DNA from: CAZLLV01 sp964560325
Lineage (GTDB): Bacteria; Acidobacteriota; Thermoanaerobaculia; Multivoradales; DATKCC01
DNA: 12,168 nt
Direction: 5' to 3'
NCBI GenBank assembly: GCA_964560325.1
Contig: CAZLLV010000523.1
Location: 1-12,168 of the forward strand
Below, piece by piece: positions 7,878 through 12,168 of the stretch. The notes below the pieces were generated by a model that had not been told where the DNA came from, did no database searches, and was given only the letters and a program-made list of their open reading frames with translations. The first letter of the stretch is position 1, and the number at the start of each line of letters is the position of its first letter. The translations under genes and the position numbers were made by a program.

Positions 7878-9614
7878 GTGCCTCTCCTCTCGGACCGATT
7901 CGCCCGGCGCCGGGCGCTCCTCGACGCGCTCGCGGCGCTGGCGCTCCTGGCGCTGCCCTTCCTCCTCTACCGGCAGGCGCTCGGCCTCTGGTGGACCGAG
8001 GACGACTTCTTCCAGCTCCGCTACGCCCTCGACCACGGGCCGCTCGCGTACGGCCTCGACCCGGAGGTCTGGCGCCGGCTGCCCAACCGGGTGCTCTCGC
8101 CCCTCCTCTTCGCCTCCTACGACCTCGACCTGGCGCTCTTCGGGCTCGACCCGAAAGCGTTCTACGCCCACCAGCTCGTCTCGATCGGCCTCGCGGCGGC
8201 GGCGCTCTTCCTGGTGCTCCGGCTCTGGCTGCCGCGGCCTTGGGCGGGCCTCGGGGCGCTGCTCTTCCTGCTCGGCCCGCCGGTCGCTTCGCTCGCGCCG
8301 CTGCTCATGGTGCGCCACTACCCGGAGGCGCTCGCGCTCGCCGCGGCCGCCGCCGGCGCCTGGGTGGTGGCGGTGCGCCGGGGGCGCCGGGAGCTGGCCG
8401 GCCTCTCCGCCCTCCTCTACTTCGCCGCCGCCGCTGCCAAGGAGATCGCCGTCCCGCTGCCGTTCTTCCTGGGCCTCCTGCCGGAGGGCACCCGGCGCCG
8501 GCGGCTCGGGTTCCTCCTCCCGCACGCCGTCGCCCTCGCCCTCTACACCGCCTACCGGTTCCGGATGCTCGGTACGCCGCTCGGCGGCTACGGCTTCGCC
8601 ACCACACCCGCCGACTGGCCCCGGATCGCGCTGACGCTGCCCTGGAAGGCGGGGCGCGAGCTGGCGGCGGGCGGCGGCTGGGGCTGGGCGGCGCTGGCGG
8701 TCCTCCTCGTGCCCACCCTCCTCCTCGCCCACCGGAGCCGGCACGCGGCGCTCCTCCTCGCCGCCGGCCTCGCGCTCGCCCTCGCCCCCGTCCTCCCGGT
8801 GTCGGTGGCGATGGAACCGCGCTTCGCGCTCGTCGCCTGGCTGGTCGTGGCGGAGGCGCTGCCGTTCGGCCTGTGGGCGCTCGTGCGGCGCGCACGGGCA
8901 GCGGAAAGGGAGGAGCGCCCGGAGCGCCTTGGCCCGAGCGGTGCCCTGCCCGCCGCCCTGGCACTGGCCGCCGCCCTCCTCCTCTACGCCGGCGCCTGGA
9001 CCGGCCTGCGGGGGGAAGAGGGCCATCTCGACCGGGCGGAACGGATGAGCGCCGAGTCCCGCGGCTTCCTCGACCTCGGCCCCGGGGCGCTCCTGCGCCG
9101 GCCGCTCGGCCCACCCGCCTCGATGGAAGAGCTGCGCCGCTTCGCCGGCAGCGTCCTCGACCGTCCCGCTCTCGGCAACAGGTTGGGCGACTGGTTCTAC
9201 GACGACCTCTACCTCTGCGGCCCCGGCGGCGAGCCCGCACCCCCGCCCGGCCCCGTCCACGGCTACGACCCGAGTGCCGGCCGCCTCGCCGACATCACCG
9301 AAGAGATCCCCACCCTCGCCCGCGCCTACTGCTCCGCGATCCGCTGGACCGCCCCGCTCGAAGCCGAGCTCCGGCCCGAGCCGGACGGCGTCCTCGCCTG
9401 GCAGCTCGGCCCCTACGAGCAAGGCCACTACGCCTTCGTCCTCGACCACGGCCGCCTGCGCTACGACCTCCCCCGAAAAGGCGCCTTCCACCTCCGCGGC
9501 CTGCGCGGCATCACCCTCCGCGTGCGCTACGAATCGCCGGAAGGCTGGGTGACCTACTCGCCCGAGCTCACCGTCGACCTCGCCGGCGACACCCCGCACC
9601 GCTGGCGGCGGTGA
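7878..9614 (+). CDS. GT-C-like multi-spanning membrane glycosyltransferase (predicted)
   Basis: From GTG 7878 the protein has 578 residues. Hydrophobic segments lie near 14-31, 98-117, 122-142, 148-165, 174-187, 190-201, 210-223, 268-283, 288-308, 315-336 and 356-374. The first outside loop begins WWTEDDFFQLRY (38-49); an acidic ED/DE pair there is the hallmark of GT-C transferases that use polyprenyl-phosphate sugars. A later RFALVAWL (315-322) resembles the RxLYLP-type segment of protein O-mannosyltransferase-like families. Residues 378-578 form a soluble tail rich in predicted beta strands that I do not recognise. No family can be fixed by eye. GTG 7878 is chosen because TAGGAT (7864-7869) and the AGGA within it lie just upstream and the hydrophobic core follows at once. 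An in-frame ATG at 7821 would add 19 residues, but its bases form the CCATGG palindrome shared with the exonuclease start codon. Confidence 0.65.
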   Translation: MPLLSDRFARRRALLDALAALALLALPFLLYRQALGLWWTEDDFFQLRYALDHGPLAYGLDPEVWRRLPNRVLSPLLFASYDLDLALFGLDPKAFYAHQLVSIGLAAAALFLVLRLWLPRPWAGLGALLFLLGPPVASLAPLLMVRHYPEALALAAAAAGAWVVAVRRGRRELAGLSALLYFAAAAAKEIAVPLPFFLGLLPEGTRRRRLGFLLPHAVALALYTAYRFRMLGTPLGGYGFATTPADWPRIALTLPWKAGRELAAGGGWGWAALAVLLVPTLLLAHRSRHAALLLAAGLALALAPVLPVSVAMEPRFALVAWLVVAEALPFGLWALVRRARAAEREERPERLGPSGALPAALALAAALLLYAGAWTGLRGEEGHLDRAERMSAESRGFLDLGPGALLRRPLGPPASMEELRRFAGSVLDRPALGNRLGDWFYDDLYLCGPGGEPAPPPGPVHGYDPSAGRLADITEEIPTLARAYCSAIRWTAPLEAELRPEPDGVLAWQLGPYEQGHYAFVLDHGRLRYDLPRKGAFHLRGLRGITLRVRYESPEGWVTYSPELTVDLAGDTPHRWRR

Positions 9615-9625
9615 TCTCTCGCTTC

Positions 9626-9653
9626 CCGGCTCCCGGAGGATCGGCGGAGCCGG
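9626..9653. repeat. Intergenic 8-bp inverted repeat (hairpin) after the GT-C gene
   Basis: CCGGCTCC (9626-9633) and GGAGCCGG (9646-9653) are exact reverse complements with a 12-base loop, 12 bases after the stop of the GT-C gene. No T-run follows, so it is not a standard intrinsic terminator; it may weaken read-through, protect the upstream mRNA 3' end or be a regulator site. Confidence 0.4.
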
Positions 9654-9663
9654 TTCGATCCGC

Positions 9664-9669
9664 TATGCT
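9664..9669 (+). promoter_or_regulatory. Putative -10 element of the second membrane-protein gene
   Basis: TATGCT ends 11 bases before ATG 9681. With a start about 7 bases past it, the mRNA would have a leader of about 5 bases. No -35 match and no Shine-Dalgarno are seen. Confidence 0.35.
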
Positions 9670-9680
9670 CGGCCGCCGCC

Positions 9681-11225
9681 ATGGAACGGGAGATCTGGGT
9701 CAAGGGAGCGCTCTGCTTGATCGCCGTCGCGGTCGTCTTGTGGGGCGACCGGCTGACGGGGCTCGACCCGCGGACCTCGCGCAAGGCGGGGCCGCTGCTC
9801 TGGATCGTCGCCCTGATCGCCGTCGGCGCCTACTACAACTTCGGCCGCTTCCACTCGCCGGGCTACGTCCATCACTGGGAGCAGTTCCACTACCACCTCG
9901 GGTCGAAGTACTTCCCGGAGCTCGGCTACGACGGGCTCTACGCCGCCTCGTTCGCCGCCCAGGCCGAGACCCGGCCCGACCTGCCGCTCCAGTCCTGGGC
10001 GCGCGACCTGCGCACCAACGAGGTGGACTCCGCCGGCGAGGTGCTCGTTCACGGGGCCGAGGTGAAGGAGCGCTTCACGCCCGAGCGCTGGCGCCGGTTC
10101 ACCGCCGACCACGGGCACTTCCTGGATGCCATGAACCTGCCCTACCTCGGCGCCGCCCGGATGGACCACGGCTACAACCCGACGCCGACCTGGACCTTCG
10201 TCGCCCGCCTGTTCGACCGCCGCTCCGCCACCCGGATCGACACGCTGATCCTCCTCGGGCTGCTCGACCCGCTCCTCCTGCTCGTCCTCTTCGGCTTCCT
10301 GTTCAGCACCTACGGCGCGCGCACCGGGACCCTCTGCCTGATCGTCTTCGGGCTCGGCTACGCCTGGCGCTTCTTCTGGATCGGCGGCGCCTTCCTGCGC
10401 CTCGATTGGCTGGCGGCGGTGGGCGTCGCGGTCTGCCTGATGCGACGGGAGCACTACCGCTCGGCCGGCGCGCTGCTCGCCTACGCCGGCATGGTGCGGA
10501 TCTTCCCGTTCGTGCTGCTCCTCGGCCCCGGCGTGCTCGCGCTCCGCTCGCTGGTTCGCAAGGAGGACTTCGGCTGGGCGTGGCGCTTCGCCCAGGGGTT
10601 CGCGCTCTCCCTCGTCCTCTGCGTCGCCGCCGGGGGGCTCACCGGGCGCGGCTTCGACGCCTGGGGGGAGTTCGCGAGCAACCTGGAGAAGCACCACGGC
10701 ACCTGGCTGACCAACAACGTCGGCCTCCAGAACGTGGTGCTCTACGACGTCGCCACGATGACGCGCGCGGACGTCGACTTCTCGGCGCCCGAGCCGTGGC
10801 TCGACTGGCAGCGGAAGATGGACCGGCTGAAGGAGGAGCGGGGGGTCTGGATCTGGGGCCTCTCCGGTCTCTACCTGCTCCTGATCGCCGCGGCGAGCTG
10901 GCGGGCGGAGAGGGACGAGTCGATCGTCCTCGGCATCGGCGCCGTCTTCGCCCTCGTGCTCCTCACCTGCTACTACTGGATCGCGCTGCTGCTCGTGCCG
11001 GTGCGCAGCGGCAGGATCGGCGCCGCGGTGCTCCTCCTGCTGAGCGTCGGCCTCGCCGCCGTCCACCTCGCGACACCGCCGTCGTTCGAGATGATCTACG
11101 GGCTCATGTCCTGGGCGCTGGCCCTCCTGCTCCTCGCCTGGGTCGGCCCGGACGCGCTCGCGACCTTCCGAGAGCTCCGCGGCGGTCTCCGTAGCGACCG
11201 TCGATCCGCGGCTCGGGCCCGGTGA
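9681..11225 (+). CDS. Multi-spanning membrane protein, GT-C/GT87-like (predicted)
   Basis: The 514-residue protein has hydrophobic segments near 9-21, 38-51, 186-208, 216-238, 243-253, 262-287, 305-320, 391-405, 414-438, 447-463 and 472-489. A large polar loop (52-185) sits between the second and third and contains HHWEQFHYHLGSKYFPEL (64-81) and YDGLYAA (83-89). Another loop (321-388) contains TNNVGLQNVVLY (344-355). One acidic loop after an early helix, and MVRIFPFVLLLGPG (271-284) later, resemble GT87/DUF2029-type polyprenyl-phosphate mannosyltransferases, but I cannot assign a family with certainty. The 66-base gap to the upstream GT-C gene holds a hairpin and a -10-like TATGCT, so it may have its own promoter. 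The basic C-terminal tail (498-514) should be cytoplasmic. An alternative is a membrane protein with no transferase activity. Confidence 0.6.
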   Translation: MEREIWVKGALCLIAVAVVLWGDRLTGLDPRTSRKAGPLLWIVALIAVGAYYNFGRFHSPGYVHHWEQFHYHLGSKYFPELGYDGLYAASFAAQAETRPDLPLQSWARDLRTNEVDSAGEVLVHGAEVKERFTPERWRRFTADHGHFLDAMNLPYLGAARMDHGYNPTPTWTFVARLFDRRSATRIDTLILLGLLDPLLLLVLFGFLFSTYGARTGTLCLIVFGLGYAWRFFWIGGAFLRLDWLAAVGVAVCLMRREHYRSAGALLAYAGMVRIFPFVLLLGPGVLALRSLVRKEDFGWAWRFAQGFALSLVLCVAAGGLTGRGFDAWGEFASNLEKHHGTWLTNNVGLQNVVLYDVATMTRADVDFSAPEPWLDWQRKMDRLKEERGVWIWGLSGLYLLLIAAASWRAERDESIVLGIGAVFALVLLTCYYWIALLLVPVRSGRIGAAVLLLLSVGLAAVHLATPPSFEMIYGLMSWALALLLLAWVGPDALATFRELRGGLRSDRRSAARAR

Positions 11226-11239
11226 GCCCGCCGCGCGCT

Positions 11240-11248
11240 TGCTATCCT
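11240..11248 (+). promoter_or_regulatory. Putative extended -10 promoter element of aroC
   Basis: TGC-TATCCT at 11240-11248 is an extended -10 that ends 8 bases before ATG 11257, so the predicted transcript starts within about two bases of the start codon. The bases in between are CCCCCACC-like with no Shine-Dalgarno; CCTCC there even matches the anti-Shine-Dalgarno strand. Both facts favour leaderless translation. Confidence 0.45.
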
Positions 11249-11256
11249 CCCCCACC

Positions 11257-12168
11257 ATGCTCCGCCGCCTGCAACTCACGACCGCTGGGGAGAGTCACGG
11301 GCCCGGCCTGACCGCCGTGCTCTCGGGCGTGCCGGCCGGTCTGCGCGTCGACCCGGAGGTGATGGCGAACGACCTGGCCCGGCGCCAGCACGGCTACGGC
11401 CGCGGGCGGCGAATGCAGATCGAGCGCGACGAGGCGCGGGTGGTGGGCGGCGTGCGCGGCGGCGAGACCCTCGGCTCCCCGATCGCCTTCTGGATCGAGA
11501 ACCGGGACTGGAAGAGCTGGACCGAGATCATGGACCCGTGGGAGGTCGATCCGCGCAGGGCGGCCCAGCGCCGGGTCCACTCCCCCCGCCCGGGCCACGC
11601 CGATCTTTCCGGCGGTCTCAAGTACGGGCGAAAGGACCTGCGCGACGTGCTGGAGCGCGCCTCGGCGCGGGAGACGACCGCGCGGGTGGCGTGCGGGGCG
11701 ATCGCGCGGATGCTCCTCGCCGAGCTGGGGGTGGAGATCCGAAGCGGCGTGCGCTCGCTCGGGCCGCTCGGCGCCGACCGGCCGGTGCCGCGGTGGGAGG
11801 AGGTGGCGGCGGTCGACGACGCCTCGCCGCTGCGCGCGATCCACCGCGACCTCGAGGACGAGATGGTGGCGCTGGTCGACCGCGCGAAAGACGAGGGCGA
11901 GACGCTCGGCGGCGCGGTGACCGTCATCGCCCGCGGCGTGCCGGCCGGGCTCGGCTCCCACGTCGCCTGGTCGGAGAAGCTCGACGGCCGTCTCGCGCAG
12001 GCGGTGATGAGCGTGCCGGCGGTCAAGGCGGTCGAGATCGGCGCCGCGCTGGAGGCCTGCCGCGGCTTCGGCAGCGCCGCCCACGACCCGATCGAGTACG
12101 AGGCCGGCACGGGCGGCGATCCCGCCCGCTGGCGCCGCCCGACCAACCGCGCCGGCGGCCTCGAGGGC
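11257..12168 (+). CDS. aroC: Chorismate synthase (N-terminal 304 residues, cut by window edge)
   Basis: The open frame runs from ATG 11257 to the window end without a stop and gives 304 of an expected 360-390 residues. Chorismate synthase is the seventh shikimate-pathway enzyme; it uses reduced FMN to convert EPSP (5-enolpyruvylshikimate 3-phosphate) to chorismate, the precursor of aromatic amino acids and folate. Family signatures are GESHGPGL (11-18) with catalytic H14, RRQHGYGRGRRMQIERDE (42-59) for phosphate and FMN contacts, VHSPRPGHADLSGGLKYG (107-124) with the second catalytic H114, and ERASARETTARVACGAIA (133-150). The C-terminal signature lies beyond the edge. The start codon agrees with the family N-terminus and follows a -10-like element by 8 bases. 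The 31 bases after the membrane-protein stop hold only that promoter. Confidence 0.96.
   Translation, partial: MLRRLQLTTAGESHGPGLTAVLSGVPAGLRVDPEVMANDLARRQHGYGRGRRMQIERDEARVVGGVRGGETLGSPIAFWIENRDWKSWTEIMDPWEVDPRRAAQRRVHSPRPGHADLSGGLKYGRKDLRDVLERASARETTARVACGAIARMLLAELGVEIRSGVRSLGPLGADRPVPRWEEVAAVDDASPLRAIHRDLEDEMVALVDRAKDEGETLGGAVTVIARGVPAGLGSHVAWSEKLDGRLAQAVMSVPAVKAVEIGAALEACRGFGSAAHDPIEYEAGTGGDPARWRRPTNRAGGLEG

Noticed and set aside
9626..9653. Intrinsic transcription terminator after the GT-C gene
   Set aside because: The hairpin is exact but there is no following T-run, so I list it only as an inverted repeat.
7094..11194. A 1366-codon plus-strand open frame spanning the exonuclease and both membrane-protein genes
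   Set aside because: The product is an Arg/Pro/Ala/Gly-rich out-of-frame translation with no domain. It crosses a gene on the opposite strand and two well-supported membrane-protein genes.

Overview
This is a very GC-rich stretch of ordinary bacterial chromosome with tightly packed genes on both strands. I see no mobile elements, rRNA, tRNA, CRISPR arrays or phage genes. Housekeeping genes recognisable from sequence are clpS, biosynthetic arginine decarboxylase speA, RNase D (rnd), a stand-alone 5'-3' exonuclease and chorismate synthase (aroC). A ClpS/SpeA/RNase D set, secreted or membrane lipid-type enzymes and extreme GC suggest a high-GC Gram-negative lineage such as Acidobacteriota, Gemmatimonadota or a myxobacterial relative. 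The phylum is inferred from general impression and not proven by any marker here.

Layout. Bases 1-173 (minus) hold the N-terminal part of ClpS, which runs off the left edge. A 173-base divergent intergenic region separates it from a plus-strand block, speA (347-2311), rnd (2311-3495) and a flavin-reductase-like gene (3507-4010), with overlapping or 11-base junctions. A minus-strand exported endonuclease/exonuclease/phosphatase-fold enzyme (4023-4901) converges on that block. Across a 170-base gap, a PAP2/Aur1-type membrane phosphatase or transferase (5072-6175) reads the other way and overlaps by 4 bases a secreted START/SRPBCC-domain protein (6172-6915). The exonuclease (6917-7822, minus) converges on this pair with a single base between stops. 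It is divergent from a GT-C-like multi-spanning membrane protein (7878-9614), which is followed by a second multi-spanning protein (9681-11225) and by aroC (11257 to the right edge, incomplete).

How the genes may work together. speA-rnd-flavin reductase looks like one transcript, but the three activities (polyamine synthesis, RNA 3'-end trimming, flavin reduction) are not obviously one pathway. The EEP enzyme, the PAP2 enzyme and the START protein may form a small envelope-lipid set, and the two GT-C-like proteins may add sugars to a lipid-linked or surface glycan. Both ideas are inferences from fold and proximity.

The most notable pattern is regulatory. Five genes that head transcripts (clpS, exonuclease, first GT-C gene, second membrane gene, aroC) have a TAnnnT -10-like hexamer ending only 7-11 bases before the start codon, with little or no Shine-Dalgarno sequence. 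Such placement implies leaderless or nearly leaderless mRNAs. I did not find a clear new multi-gene system here.
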